Of a stretch of DNA of 46,774 nucleotides, positions 14,112-24,349 are shown in pieces. Where the stretch lies: positions 1 to 46,774 of the forward strand of contig UQLY01000019.1 in assembly GCA_900542015.1 (NCBI GenBank). Direction: 5' to 3'. Each line of letters opens with the position of its first letter. Within the stretch, counting starts at the first letter, position 1. Origin of the DNA: an uncultured Lachnospiraceae bacterium (GTDB lineage Bacteria; Bacillota; Clostridia; Lachnospirales; Lachnospiraceae). The translations under genes and the position numbers were made by a program. Below the pieces are notes generated by a model that saw only the letters and a list, made by a program, of their open reading frames with translations, had not been told where the DNA came from and did not search any database.

Positions 14112-15878
14112 TCACATCCGCTCCGGTGCTGAAAATCCCAAAACATCAATACACGTTTCCAGGATTTCCTTTGTCAGTTTCAATAACGCAATATACCCCG
14201 CCTGCTTCTCTTCATCTTCCTCCTGCAAAATCTTGGTTTCATGATAGAAGTGATTAAAAGCGTTAGCAAGGTCATAAATATAGGCGCATACTTTATGAGG
14301 CGCCATTTCCTCCCACGCATTCTGCATCATGGAAATAAATCCCGCTATGGAAAGCATCAAATCCTTCTCCGCTTCCCCATGGGGCTTGCCGATTACCGTA
14401 TTTTCCGTATTTTTACCGGACGCCGTATATTTGTTTAAAATAGATTTGATACGGACAATGGTATAAAGGATATACGGACCGGTGTCTCCTTCAAAAGAAG
14501 TAAAACGCTCCACGTCAAAAATATAATCCTTGCTCGCCTGGTTGCTCAGATCGCCGTATTTGATAGCCGCAAGAGCCACCGTTTTCGCCGTCTCCCTCGC
14601 TTCCTCTTCGGGCACTTCATGGTTGGTAATAATTTTTTGATACATCTGTTCATTGATATCGTTTAACAGGCTTTCCAGGCGCATAACACCGCCCTGGCGG
14701 GTCTTAAAGGGCTTTCCGTCCTTCCCATTCATAGTACCAAATCCTACGAAGGTAAGTCCAGTATCAGATTTTACCAGCTTTGTCTTTCTGGCGCAGCGGA
14801 ATACCTGGGTAAAATAAAGTTCCTGTCTCTTGTCCACCACGTAGATGATATGGTCGGGGTTGATCTTTTCCATCCTTTCCTTGATCGTCGCCAGATCCGT
14901 CGTATTATAAAGGGACGCTCCGTCGCTTTTTAAGATCATGCAGGGGGGGATTTCCTTGGTATCGGTATCTTCCTTTACGTCCACGACCAAAGCGCCTTCG
15001 GATTCATGGGCGTAGCCTTCCCGCTTCATATACTCTACCATGCCGGGAATCACGTCGTGTACGTCGGATTCCCCTTTCCACAGGTCAAATTCCACATTGA
15101 GGTTTGCGTAATTTTTCTTCAGGTCCGCTACGGAAACGTCAATAATATGCTGCCACAGCGCACGATACCCTCTGACGCCGTTTTGCAGCTTAAAGGTCGC
15201 TTCCATCGCCTTTTCCTTATACGCCGGGTCCTCTTTGGATTTTCCGCTTGCCGTAGGATAGATTTCCTCCAGTTCGGCAATCGTAAAGGGCGCTTCCTTG
15301 GGGTATTCCCCTTCAAAGCTTTCGTCAAAATAGGGAAGCTCCGGTTTTCTGACCTGCAGCTCGGTAATGATCAGACCCATCTGCAGCCCCCAGTCTCCCA
15401 GATGGATATCTCCGATAACCTCATGTCCGTTGTAACGGGCGATCCGTTTAATGCTCTCTCCGATAACCGCGGAACGCAGATGTCCTACGTGAAGCGGCTT
15501 CGCCACATTGGGACCGCCGTAATCAATGATGATTTTCAACCGCTTTTTGGGACTTTCCAGACCAAATTTTTCACTTTCCGCCATTTCCCTAAGATATCCG
15601 CCGATAAACTCTTCTTTTAATTTAATATTCAAAAATCCCGGATTTACCGCCTCCACAGCGGCAAACACTTCGCTGTCCGCACACTTTGCCGCCACGTCGC
15701 CCGCAATCATGATCGGAGCCTTATGGTAGAGCTTCGCTCCCGCCATAGCGCCGTTGCACTGATATTCGCAAAGATCCGGTCTGTTGGATAAGGTAACCTT
15801 TCCCAGCTCTCTGTCATATCCCGCCGCCTCAAACGCATTTTTCATTTCCGCTGAAATCACATTCAGTAATTGATCCAT
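14112..15878 (-). CDS. argS: Arginine-tRNA ligase
   Basis: 588 aa from the ATG at 15878, preceded by GAGGTGG; the in-frame ATG at 15890 lacks a site. The class I signature HVGH (about 130-133, in KPLHVGHLRSAVIGES) is present, with GDIHLGDWGLQMG. A segment FKTRQGGVMRLESLL stands in the KMSKS region, and the anticodon-binding helical domain ends in VLGFSAPERM. An N-terminal Add1-type domain covers about the first 100 residues. It charges tRNA-Arg. The gene overlaps the end of queH by 50 bases and is closely followed by mecA. Confidence 0.96.
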   Translation of the reverse strand: MDQLLNVISAEMKNAFEAAGYDRELGKVTLSNRPDLCEYQCNGAMAGAKLYHKAPIMIAGDVAAKCADSEVFAAVEAVNPGFLNIKLKEEFIGGYLREMAESEKFGLESPKKRLKIIIDYGGPNVAKPLHVGHLRSAVIGESIKRIARYNGHEVIGDIHLGDWGLQMGLIITELQVRKPELPYFDESFEGEYPKEAPFTIAELEEIYPTASGKSKEDPAYKEKAMEATFKLQNGVRGYRALWQHIIDVSVADLKKNYANLNVEFDLWKGESDVHDVIPGMVEYMKREGYAHESEGALVVDVKEDTDTKEIPPCMILKSDGASLYNTTDLATIKERMEKINPDHIIYVVDKRQELYFTQVFRCARKTKLVKSDTGLTFVGFGTMNGKDGKPFKTRQGGVMRLESLLNDINEQMYQKIITNHEVPEEEARETAKTVALAAIKYGDLSNQASKDYIFDVERFTSFEGDTGPYILYTIVRIKSILNKYTASGKNTENTVIGKPHGEAEKDLMLSIAGFISMMQNAWEEMAPHKVCAYIYDLANAFNHFYHETKILQEEDEEKQAGYIALLKLTKEILETCIDVLGFSAPERM

Positions 15879-16497
15879 GTTCCACCTCATTCCGGCTGAA
15901 AATGCAGCCGCAGTAATTTTGTCTGTATAAACCGTATTCCTTAGAAAGCTCTACGGAACGCTGATAACCGTTTTTCTTTTTAAAATCCGACGGAAGAAAT
16001 ACCGCTCCCGCAGCCCTTCCCGCCGCCTCCCCGATCCTGTTGAGCCTTTCGGTGTCTTTTAACGGGCTGATCGTAAGAGTCGTTGTAAAATAATCATACT
16101 TTCCTTTTGCGGCAAGTAAAGCCGCCTCTCTTAGCCGGATGCCGAAACAGATCCCGCAGCGCTCTCCGCCCTCGGGGTCCTGTTCATGTCCCTTCACAGC
16201 CTCCAGAAACAGCGCCGGGTCATAATCCCCTTCTGCAAATTCGATGGGATACCGGCACTTTTTTTCGGCGTTAAACGCTTCTACCAGACGCTTTTGCTCC
16301 GCCGCCCGCTTCCGGTATTCCTCCGATTCCGTAATATTGGGATTGTAATAAAATACCGTAACGGCAAAATATGCACTCAGATATTCCAGCACATAACTGC
16401 TGCAGGGCGCGCAACAGCTATGAAGAAACAGGCGCTTTCCCCGATTGGCTTCATCCGCCAGTATCTGATCCAGTTTTCGTTGATAGTTCTCCTTCAT
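15829..16497 (-). CDS. queH: Epoxyqueuosine reductase QueH
   Basis: 222 aa. Residues 23-34 hold the CC...C cluster (FLHSCCAPCSSY), followed by VFYYNPNI, GGERCGICFGIRLREAA, TTLTISPLKD and the end motif YGLYRQNYCGC. These cysteines match the QueH family (formerly DUF208), a non-homologous replacement for QueG that reduces epoxyqueuosine to queuosine in tRNA. About 20 residues extend past the last motif and overlap the argS start. Upstream is the EAL-domain gene, 22 bases away. Confidence 0.92.
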   Translation of the reverse strand: MKENYQRKLDQILADEANRGKRLFLHSCCAPCSSYVLEYLSAYFAVTVFYYNPNITESEEYRKRAAEQKRLVEAFNAEKKCRYPIEFAEGDYDPALFLEAVKGHEQDPEGGERCGICFGIRLREAALLAAKGKYDYFTTTLTISPLKDTERLNRIGEAAGRAAGAVFLPSDFKKKNGYQRSVELSKEYGLYRQNYCGCIFSRNEVEHGSITECDFSGNEKCV

Positions 16498-16519
16498 TTG
16501 CCTGAAAACACCTCTGTCC

Positions 16520-18784
16520 CTACGCGCTTTCCCTGCAATAAAGCTTCACAAACTCCTTTGCGGGAATCGGTTTGGAATAATAATATCCCTGCACATAACG
16601 GCAGCCGATCTGCTGCAGCATTTCCACCTGTTCCTTCGTCTCCACGCCCTCGCAGATGACCCGGATACCAAGTCCCTCCGCCATTTCGATAATCTTGCGT
16701 AAAATCCATGTGGAGGATTCGGACGTAATGGACTCGCTGAAAAACTCCTTATCAATCTTTAATACGTCAAAGGGGAAATCCTTCAGCATATTCAGCGAAG
16801 AATAGCCGGAGCCGAAATCATCCATGGAAAGAAGGATTTCCTTTGCCTTCAGTTCATTCAGAATGGAAATCATCTTATCCCTGTCGGTAAAAAATACCGT
16901 CTCGGTAATCTCCAGTTCGATATAGCCTTTGGGAATATCATATTTTTTCAGGATTTCGCTGATCCTGCCGATATAAGCCGGATTGTGCAAAAGCATTCTG
17001 GACTGGTTGACCGAAATCGGATAAATGGGATTTCCCGCATTTAACTGGTCCCGGATCAACTGACACGCCATTTCCAGCATATGAATGTCCAACTGTTCCA
17101 CAAAACCGTTTTTCTCAAACACCGGAACAAACTCGGAGGGGTAGATCATACTGCCGTCTTCCTTGATCCAGCGCACCAACGCCTCTCCGCCATACAGCTT
17201 ATCCTCTTTGATATCCCACTTGGGCTGGATATACATTTGAAACTCGTTATTAAATAAAGCGGCTTCCATCTCCGATTCAATCTTATCAACCTTACGCATA
17301 TCGTTGACCATCTGGTCGGAATAATACGCAACGCTGTCCTTTTCCTCGCCGGTCAGGTTTTTTCTCGCCGCATTTGCCTTATCGATAATCAGGGAAACGT
17401 CATATTCCTTATCCCTGACCTGATATACGCCGCGTTTAAACTTAATCGGATACCGGATACCGATATCCAGCGCCCTGGCGTTTACCTTATCGGTAAATAC
17501 AAAGAAACGCTCGCTAAGATCCTGGGTGTTTCTCGTCAGCATCACAAACTGATCCGCGTTCATACGCACGCACAGCTCCTTGCTGTAAAATACCGTTCCC
17601 GCCTCTTCGATAATAATTTTTAACAACTGGTCGGCGCGCACATGCCCGTATGCCTCGTTGATATATCGGAAATTGGACACGTCAAAACGGTGTACCAGAA
17701 AGGGCATTCCCTGATATTTATATAAGGTTTCGCCCACAAATTCCTTAAAATAATTTAAATTTTTTCCGCCGGTAATCTCATCGTCGAAAGCAAGTTTGGT
17801 AATCAACTGGCTCGTAGACGAATTATGGCGGTACGCCAGAAATACCAGAAGCGCCATGGCAATGATCATAATCGTGCAGGACGCCACGCTTCCGATCACG
17901 ATCGTGCTCTCAACCTCATTGAAAACATCGTCGGTATACATGGAGACCAGGCACAGCTCGGGAAGCGCCTCCACCGACGCAAAGGAGTAAAAGTACCGCT
18001 CCTTTTCCTCATCGGTAATCTCGACTCTGCCTTCCTGTTGTTTGTCATCGCTGATCATCCGTCTGAGCTCGGATATTTTATCCCCGTCCACATGCCAGTA
18101 AGCGGACATGCAGTCATATACCGTTTCATACCATTCGGTCTGATCCTTCAGATTGATAAAATTGCAATCCAAAATCACGCCGTTGCTGTCCGTCACAAGG
18201 ATATCGCCCACTTCTTTTAAATAGGAAAACGAATCGCCGTCCAGAATATCCTTGCAGGATTTTACCCCCACAAGAAAGCCGTTCCTCTCATCTTCGCTTT
18301 TTACAAGATCCACGAATAACAGCAGATATTCCTCTCCCATGTTTTTAAAATCATTCGTTACAAATACCCGGTTCTCCTGTATCTGATCCAGGCTTTCCAT
18401 CTGTTCCGGGGTAACGTCCGCTTTTCTGCCGTCATCAAAATAGATTACGCCGTCTTCCGAAACATACGTAACACCCAAAAAGTCATTGAAGGGTTTGTAC
18501 TTCTCCAAAATCTGGCGGATCTGGGAATCCGAAACAATATGCTTTTGCCTCTCTCCCATTTCCCTTGCCGCGATGCCGACCACGTCCTGGGTCTGCCCGA
18601 TTTCATCGGAGAGTACCCGCGACGCCACCTCAAGCTGGGCGGCAAGCTGTTGGTTGATCTCTTCCTCCAGGCTTTTCCGCAGGTCCCGGATATGCAAAAT
18701 ACATGCTATCAGGCAGACGATGAATACGACAACACCCATCAGCATAATCGGCTTTATGAACTTATCCTTCTTCCCCTTCAGCAT
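16520..18784 (-). CDS. Membrane sensor with degenerate GGDEF and intact EAL phosphodiesterase domains
   Basis: 754 aa from the ATG at 18784 (GAGGAG seven bases upstream; the in-frame GTG at 18799 is rejected). A transmembrane helix (~12-33), an extracellular sensor of about 270 residues, a second helix (~303-327), then GGDEF and EAL domains. The GGDEF signature is replaced by MNADQF, so cyclase activity is not expected. The EAL domain keeps Glu534 in EALVRW, ELEITETVFF, DDFGSGYSS, KIDKEF and EGVET, so cyclic-di-GMP hydrolysis is likely. Downstream are queH and argS; upstream, 76 bases away, is carB. Confidence 0.9.
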   Translation of the reverse strand: MLKGKKDKFIKPIMLMGVVVFIVCLIACILHIRDLRKSLEEEINQQLAAQLEVASRVLSDEIGQTQDVVGIAAREMGERQKHIVSDSQIRQILEKYKPFNDFLGVTYVSEDGVIYFDDGRKADVTPEQMESLDQIQENRVFVTNDFKNMGEEYLLLFVDLVKSEDERNGFLVGVKSCKDILDGDSFSYLKEVGDILVTDSNGVILDCNFINLKDQTEWYETVYDCMSAYWHVDGDKISELRRMISDDKQQEGRVEITDEEKERYFYSFASVEALPELCLVSMYTDDVFNEVESTIVIGSVASCTIMIIAMALLVFLAYRHNSSTSQLITKLAFDDEITGGKNLNYFKEFVGETLYKYQGMPFLVHRFDVSNFRYINEAYGHVRADQLLKIIIEEAGTVFYSKELCVRMNADQFVMLTRNTQDLSERFFVFTDKVNARALDIGIRYPIKFKRGVYQVRDKEYDVSLIIDKANAARKNLTGEEKDSVAYYSDQMVNDMRKVDKIESEMEAALFNNEFQMYIQPKWDIKEDKLYGGEALVRWIKEDGSMIYPSEFVPVFEKNGFVEQLDIHMLEMACQLIRDQLNAGNPIYPISVNQSRMLLHNPAYIGRISEILKKYDIPKGYIELEITETVFFTDRDKMISILNELKAKEILLSMDDFGSGYSSLNMLKDFPFDVLKIDKEFFSESITSESSTWILRKIIEMAEGLGIRVICEGVETKEQVEMLQQIGCRYVQGYYYSKPIPAKEFVKLYCRESA

Positions 18785-18860
18785 GTATCTGCTCCTCACA
18801 CGTTTTATTCACCGTTTTCAAAGACTCCCCGCTTTTACCGGAAAACCTTGCGCCCTGCCA

Positions 18861-21800
18861 TCAGATCGTAGCGATATCGATTAGATTCAGCTTTTCCTTC
18901 TTGCCGTTTTCAAGGCTGGTCAACAGCGCGTTCGCCGTATCCAGACTGGTCAGACAGTTGACGCCCGTCTCGATCGCCGTCCTTCTGATCAGGAAGCCGT
19001 CCCTGGACTTATCCCGTCCCTGGGTAGGCGTATCGATTACCAGATCGATCTTATGACCGAGCAAAAGGTCCATAACCGTCGGAGACTCCTGCTGGATCTT
19101 GTTGACCTTTCTTGCCGCCACGCCGGCTTCTTTCAGCGCGTTTGCCGTGGAACGGGTAGCGTAAATGGTATAACCCAGTTTTTCAAAACGGCGTCCGATC
19201 TCGATTGCCTCGCCTTTATCGGCGTCCTTTACGGTAATGATGATCTGTTTATGCTTCGGCAGATCGATCCCGGCTCCAAGGAACGCCTTGTAAAGCGCTT
19301 CGTCAAAGGACTCTGCTATACCCAGACATTCGCCGGTAGATTTCATTTCCGGTCCTAAGCTGATTTCCGCTCCGCGGATCTTCTCAAAGGAGAATACGGG
19401 CATTTTGATGGCGAAATAATCCGCCGCGGGCTGTAAGCCCGGCTCATACCCCAGATCACGGATCTTTTTGCCGATAATAACCTCCGTGGCGAGATCCACG
19501 ATGGGAATACCGGTTACCTTGCTGATATAAGGAACGGTTCGCGAAGAACGGGGGTTTACCTCGATGACATAAACCTCGTCTCCTACCGCAATAAACTGGA
19601 TATTGATTAAGCCGACTACATGCAGCGCTTTCGCAAGCCTTCTGGAGTATTCGGCGATGGTCTCCCTTACCTTATCGCTGATGGTGGGCGCCGGATATAC
19701 GGAAATACTGTCGCCGGAATGCACGCCGGTTCTCTCGATATGCTCCATAATGCCGGGGATCAGAATATCGGTTCCGTCGCATACCGCATCCACTTCCAGC
19801 TCTTTTCCCATCAGGTATTTATCCACCAGAATCGGATGTTCCTGGGCATATTGGTTGATAACCGCCATAAATTCTTCGATTTCCGCATCGTTTAATGCGA
19901 TCTGCATTCCCTGTCCGCCAAGGACATAGGAAGGACGGACAAGCACCGGATAGCCCAGCCTGTTTGCCACCTCTTTCGCTTCCTCCGCGGTAAATACGGT
20001 GCCGCCTGCGGCTCTTGGGATCTGAGTTTCTTCCAGTATTTTATCAAATAATTCCCGATCCTCCGCAGCGTCCACGTCCTCCGCTTTGGTGCCTAAGATC
20101 GGCACGCCCATTTTCATCAGGCTTTCCGTCAGCTTGATGGCGGTCTGTCCGCCGAACTGTACGACCGCCCCATCGGGCTTTTCCAGCCGGACAATGTTTT
20201 CCACATCTTCGGGTGTCAGCGGCTCGAAATACAATTTATCGGCAATATCGAAGTCGGTGCTTACGGTTTCCGGATTGTTGTTGACGATGATCGTCTCATA
20301 TCCCGCCTTGGCAAACGCCCAGGTCGCATGTACCGAACAGTAGTCAAATTCCACGCCCTGACCGATTCGGATGGGACCGGAACCGAGTACCAGCACTTTC
20401 TTCTCGGGACGGGTTTCCTCCGCTTCGTTTTCGCTTCCGAATACGGAATAGTAATAAGGCGTCGCCGCCGCAAATTCCGCCGCACAGGTATCCACCATCT
20501 TAAACGCCGCGACGATATGGTTATCATAACGCATCTGTTTGATTTCCGCCTCGGGGATTCCGGTCAGGCGGCTGATGACGTTATCGGGAAACTCAATTCT
20601 CTTTGCCTCTTTCAACAGTTCTACGGTCAGCGGTCCTTTTTTAAGCGCCTGTTCCATTTCTACAAGAATAGCGATTTTATCGATAAACCACTGATCCACC
20701 ATGGTAATCTCATGAATGGTATCATAATCGACGCCCTTGCGGATCGCTTCGGCGATGACGAAAATCCTCTGATCGTCCACGATCTTTAAACGGTCAACCA
20801 GTTCCTCCGCGCTCAGGTCGGAAAAATTATAACTGAGCAGGCAGTCCACATGCTGCTCCAGAGAGCGGAGCGCCTTCATCAACGCGCCTTCAAAGTTGTT
20901 GCAGATACTCATAACCTCGCCGGTCGCCTTCATCTGCGTGGTCAGCGTTCTCTTTGCCGTAATAAATTTATCAAAAGGGAGCCTTGGCAGCTTGACTACG
21001 CAGTAATCCAGCGTAGGCTCGAAGCTGGCGTAGGTTTTTCCCGTAATGGCGTTTTTGATCTCATCCAGCGTATAGCCTAAAGCGATCTTTGCCGCAACCT
21101 TCGCAATGGGATAGCCCGTCGCCTTGGAAGCAAGCGCCGAAGAACGGCTGACACGGGGATTTACCTCGATGACGCAGTATTCAAAGCTCGTGGGGTGCAG
21201 GGCGAACTGTACGTTGCAGCCCCCCGTAATCTGCAATTCATCAATAATATTTAACGCCGCGGTACGCAGCATCTGGTATTCCTTATCGCCCAATGTCTGG
21301 GAAGGCGCTACGACGATGCTGTCGCCGGTGTGCACGCCTACGGGATCGATATTTTCCATATTACATACGGTAATGCAGTTGCCCGCGCTGTCGCGCATAA
21401 CCTCGTATTCGATTTCCTTCCAGCCCGCGATACAGCGTTCCACCAATACCTGTCCCACACGGGATAATCGCAGACCGTTTTCCAGGATTTCTTCCAGCTC
21501 GGTCTGGTTGTGGGCAATGCCGCCGCCGGAACCGCCCAGCGTATACGCGGGACGCAGCACGACGGGATACCCGATGGTATTGGTAAAGGCAACGCCGTCC
21601 TCTACGTTTTCCACGACCAGAGACGCCGCGCAGGGCTCTCCGATCTTTTCCATCGTATCTTTAAATTCCTGGCGGTCTTCCGCTTTTTTAATCGTCGCCG
21701 CCGTAGTGCCTAATAGCTGCACGTTATGTTTCTTTAAAAAGCCGCTCTCTTCCAGCTCCATACCCAGATTCAAGCCCGCCTGTCCTCCCAGGGTCGGCAA

Positions 21801-22058
21801 AATGCTGTCGGGCTTTTCCTTTTCAATGAGCTGTTCCAGCACTTTTACGGTCAGAGGCTCGATATACACTCTGTCCGCAATGTTTTTATCCGTCATTATG
21901 GTCGCCGGATTGGAATTGACCAGCACAACCTCCACGCCCTCTTCCTTTAAAGAACGGCACGCCTGGGTCCCCGCATAGTCAAACTCCGCCGCCTGTCCGA
22001 TTACGATCGGACCGGAACCGATTACCAGTACTTTTTTTACGTTAGGATTCTTAGGCAT
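18861..22058 (-). CDS. carB: Carbamoyl-phosphate synthase large subunit
   Basis: 1065 aa, normal length. Two ATP-grasp halves are seen: the first starts VLVIGSGPIVIGQAAEFDYA, the second VLVLGSGPIRIGQGVEFDYC, and the biotin-carboxylase-like cores carry RPAYTLGGSGGG and RPSYVLGGQGMQ. An MGS-like allosteric domain lies at the C-terminus (TIYATRSTANALKEAG, VIDTPTQG). It makes carbamoyl phosphate from bicarbonate, ATP and glutamine-derived ammonia for pyrimidine and arginine synthesis. The ATG overlaps the carA stop by eight bases and has GGAGGT upstream, so the two subunits are translationally coupled. Confidence 0.98.
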   Translation of the reverse strand: MPKNPNVKKVLVIGSGPIVIGQAAEFDYAGTQACRSLKEEGVEVVLVNSNPATIMTDKNIADRVYIEPLTVKVLEQLIEKEKPDSILPTLGGQAGLNLGMELEESGFLKKHNVQLLGTTAATIKKAEDRQEFKDTMEKIGEPCAASLVVENVEDGVAFTNTIGYPVVLRPAYTLGGSGGGIAHNQTELEEILENGLRLSRVGQVLVERCIAGWKEIEYEVMRDSAGNCITVCNMENIDPVGVHTGDSIVVAPSQTLGDKEYQMLRTAALNIIDELQITGGCNVQFALHPTSFEYCVIEVNPRVSRSSALASKATGYPIAKVAAKIALGYTLDEIKNAITGKTYASFEPTLDYCVVKLPRLPFDKFITAKRTLTTQMKATGEVMSICNNFEGALMKALRSLEQHVDCLLSYNFSDLSAEELVDRLKIVDDQRIFVIAEAIRKGVDYDTIHEITMVDQWFIDKIAILVEMEQALKKGPLTVELLKEAKRIEFPDNVISRLTGIPEAEIKQMRYDNHIVAAFKMVDTCAAEFAAATPYYYSVFGSENEAEETRPEKKVLVLGSGPIRIGQGVEFDYCSVHATWAFAKAGYETIIVNNNPETVSTDFDIADKLYFEPLTPEDVENIVRLEKPDGAVVQFGGQTAIKLTESLMKMGVPILGTKAEDVDAAEDRELFDKILEETQIPRAAGGTVFTAEEAKEVANRLGYPVLVRPSYVLGGQGMQIALNDAEIEEFMAVINQYAQEHPILVDKYLMGKELEVDAVCDGTDILIPGIMEHIERTGVHSGDSISVYPAPTISDKVRETIAEYSRRLAKALHVVGLINIQFIAVGDEVYVIEVNPRSSRTVPYISKVTGIPIVDLATEVIIGKKIRDLGYEPGLQPAADYFAIKMPVFSFEKIRGAEISLGPEMKSTGECLGIAESFDEALYKAFLGAGIDLPKHKQIIITVKDADKGEAIEIGRRFEKLGYTIYATRSTANALKEAGVAARKVNKIQQESPTVMDLLLGHKIDLVIDTPTQGRDKSRDGFLIRRTAIETGVNCLTSLDTANALLTSLENGKKEKLNLIDIATI

Positions 22059-23226
22059 TCTTCTTTACCTCCATCATCTGAATAAATCTGTCAAACAGGT
22101 AACCGGAGTCCTGAGGTCCCGGACACGCTTCGGGGTGGAACTGCACCGTAAAAATGTTCTTGCCCGTGTAGGCGAGTCCTTCGCAGGTCCCGTCGTTGAC
22201 ATTGATAAAGGCAGGCGTGGCAACCTTCGGATCAAGCTTGTCCATATCCACCACATAGCCGTGATTTTGTGAAGAAATGTAGACTCTTCCGGTGGCAAGA
22301 TCCTTGACCGGATGATTGCCTCCCCGGTGTCCGTATTTCATTTTAAAGGTATCCGCCCCCGTAGCGAGCGCCATTAGCTGATGCCCCAGACAAATCGCAA
22401 ATATCGGCGTATCCGATTCATATAACTTTCTGACGTTGGCAATGACCTCGGTACAGACCTTCGGATCTCCCGGTCCGTTGCTGAGCATAATGCCGTCGGG
22501 ATTGTCCGCAAGGATTTCCTCCGCGGGCGTGCGAGCCGGATAGACCGTCACGTCGCACCCTCTCGCCGCTAAAGACTTTGCAATATTGGACTTTGCGCCC
22601 AGATCCAACAGCGCGACTTTTTTGCCCGCGCCGTTTAACTTTCTGACCAGAGAAGGCTTCTTTTCCTTTTCTCCCGTATATTTCGCCGAACCGGATAAGG
22701 GTCCGTTTTCGGCAAGCTCCTTTGTGCCGCTTAATGTATATTTTTCTGCACAGGTAACGATATCCACCACATTGCCCATGTCGTACTCTTTCAACCGCTT
22801 CAAAACCTCTTCCAGCACATAATGCTCATTTGTCGTAATGCAGCCGTTCATGGTCCCTTTTTCCCTGAGGATCTTGGTAAGCGCTCTTGTATCGATCCCG
22901 GCGATCCCCGGTATCCCGTATTCCTCCAGCACCGCCTGAATGGTTGCGTCGCATCTGAAATTGCTGGGCATTCTGGAAAGCTCCCTGACAATAAAACCGT
23001 CCGGCCAAAGCTTTCCGGACTCCATATCTTCCCTGCATACGCCGTAATTTCCGATCAGCGGATAAGTCATACAAACCGCCTGTCCCGCATAAGAAGGGTC
23101 TGTCAATACTTCCAGATATCCCGCCATAGAAGTGTTAAAAACGATTTCACTGATGATTTCTTTGTCGGCGCCAATATGTGTTCCTTCAAATACAGTGCCG
23201 TCCTCCAAGATTAAAAATGCCTTCAT
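22051..23226 (-). CDS. carA: Carbamoyl-phosphate synthase small subunit
   Basis: 391 aa from the ATG at 23226 (AGGTGA five bases upstream; the in-frame ATG at 23253 has no site). An N-terminal small-subunit domain (FLILEDGTVFEGTHIGAD, FNTSMAGYLEVLTDPSYAGQ) precedes a class I glutaminase. The nucleophile Cys is in FAICLGHQLMALATG and the His/Glu pair in FHPEACPGPQDS. It supplies ammonia to CarB through the tunnel. The leader RNA is only about 30 bases long, too short for a PyrR-type attenuator. Confidence 0.97.
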   Translation of the reverse strand: MKAFLILEDGTVFEGTHIGADKEIISEIVFNTSMAGYLEVLTDPSYAGQAVCMTYPLIGNYGVCREDMESGKLWPDGFIVRELSRMPSNFRCDATIQAVLEEYGIPGIAGIDTRALTKILREKGTMNGCITTNEHYVLEEVLKRLKEYDMGNVVDIVTCAEKYTLSGTKELAENGPLSGSAKYTGEKEKKPSLVRKLNGAGKKVALLDLGAKSNIAKSLAARGCDVTVYPARTPAEEILADNPDGIMLSNGPGDPKVCTEVIANVRKLYESDTPIFAICLGHQLMALATGADTFKMKYGHRGGNHPVKDLATGRVYISSQNHGYVVDMDKLDPKVATPAFINVNDGTCEGLAYTGKNIFTVQFHPEACPGPQDSGYLFDRFIQMMEVKKNA

Positions 23227-23262
23227 TTCCGTCACCTGTTCATCCTTTCGCATAATCGATTT

Positions 23263-23291
23263 ATTATATCACAGGAAAAAAAATGGTTCAA
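23263..23291 (-). promoter_or_regulatory. Near-consensus promoter of carAB
   Basis: On minus: TTGAAC (23291-23286), 17-base spacer, TATAAT (23268-23263). The expected transcript start is near 23256, about 30 bases from the carA ATG. Confidence 0.85.
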
Positions 23292-23333
23292 CCGCTTTAT
23301 CGCGGCTCTCCGGTTCCTTTTCTACATTTTTTG

Positions 23334-23362
23334 TTGCTTTTAGCACACGTACCATTTAAAAT
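23334..23362 (+). promoter_or_regulatory. Promoter of the moxR operon
   Basis: TTGCTT (23334-23339), 17-base spacer, TAAAAT (23357-23362), about 42 bases before the MoxR start; divergent from the carA promoter. Confidence 0.6.
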
Positions 23363-23404
23363 AGTAAGAAAGATACAAAAAATAAAAAACAGGGTGAGAA
23401 TACT

Positions 23405-24334
23405 ATGAATCAGTCGTTATATGCGGTAAAAGAAGAAATGAAAAAAGTAATCCGGGGGAAGGACGATATTCTGGACTCCGTTTTATGTACCTTGCTTGCC
23501 GGGGGACATATTCTGTTGGAAGATATTCCCGGCGTGGGTAAAACGACCCTTGCCGTGGCTTTAAGCCGCTCCTTGGGCATGTCTTATAAAAGGATGCAGT
23601 TTACGCCGGACATACTGCCCAGCGATATTTTAGGTTTTTCCATGTATGACAACAAATCCGGGGATTTCACGTTCCGCAGGGGCGCGATCTTTACCAACCT
23701 CTTTCTCGCGGACGAGATCAACCGTACTTCTCCGAAAACCCAGTCGGCGCTTTTGGAGGTTATGGAAGAAAAAAGAGTCAGCGTGGACGGCACGACCTAT
23801 GATCTGGAACCGCCCTTTCTGGTAATCGCCACCCAGAACCCGGTAGGCGCTTCCGGCACCCAGAAGCTGCCGGATTCCCAACTGGACCGCTTCTTTGTCA
23901 GACTGAGCCTGGGTTATCCCGATCACAAATCCGCCACCGAAATTTTAAAAGGTCATTCCATGGAGCAAATAGATCAGGTTAATCCGATCCTGACCGTTGC
24001 CGAGCTTCGCTCTCTGCAGCAAAAAACCGCGGAAGTCTTTGCTAACGATGAAATCTGCGATTACATCGTTTCCCTGACCGAAGCGACCAGGCGCACGGAT
24101 TTGCTCTCCCAGGGCATTTCTCCCAGAGGTTCCCTTGCGATCCTGAAAATGGCAAGAGCGCACGCCTGCTACGAAGACCGGGATTATGTAACGCCCGAAG
24201 ACATTCACAAAATCCTCTATTCCGTATGCAATCACAGGATGATCCTCTCCACCAAGGCAAAAGCCGCGGATAAGGACGCGGCGGATATCGTGGAGGAGAT
24301 TTTGACCGCCGTACCGGTTCCGAAGCTTTCGTAA
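23405..24334 (+). CDS. MoxR-family AAA+ ATPase
   Basis: 309 aa. Walker A GVGKTT (43-48), Walker B in LFLADEINR, the MoxR segment DIPGVGKTTLA, sensor-1 VIATQNPVG and an Arg-rich lid (SPRGSLAILKMARAHA). MoxR ATPases are chaperone-like and are usually encoded with DUF58 and transglutaminase proteins, as here. The substrate of this set is unknown; a role at the cell envelope is plausible from the partners. AGGGTGA precedes the ATG. It is first in a three-gene plus-strand operon. Confidence 0.93.
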   Translation: MNQSLYAVKEEMKKVIRGKDDILDSVLCTLLAGGHILLEDIPGVGKTTLAVALSRSLGMSYKRMQFTPDILPSDILGFSMYDNKSGDFTFRRGAIFTNLFLADEINRTSPKTQSALLEVMEEKRVSVDGTTYDLEPPFLVIATQNPVGASGTQKLPDSQLDRFFVRLSLGYPDHKSATEILKGHSMEQIDQVNPILTVAELRSLQQKTAEVFANDEICDYIVSLTEATRRTDLLSQGISPRGSLAILKMARAHACYEDRDYVTPEDIHKILYSVCNHRMILSTKAKAADKDAADIVEEILTAVPVPKLS

Positions 24335-24349
24335 ACAAGGAGATCTGCA

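Noticed and set aside
21124..21978. 284-codon plus-strand frame
   Set aside because: Lies wholly antisense to carB, Ser/Pro-rich and without a ribosome binding site.
23227..23404. PyrR-type attenuator or riboswitch upstream of carAB
   Set aside because: A near-consensus promoter places the transcript start about 30 bases from carA, leaving no room for a leader structure.
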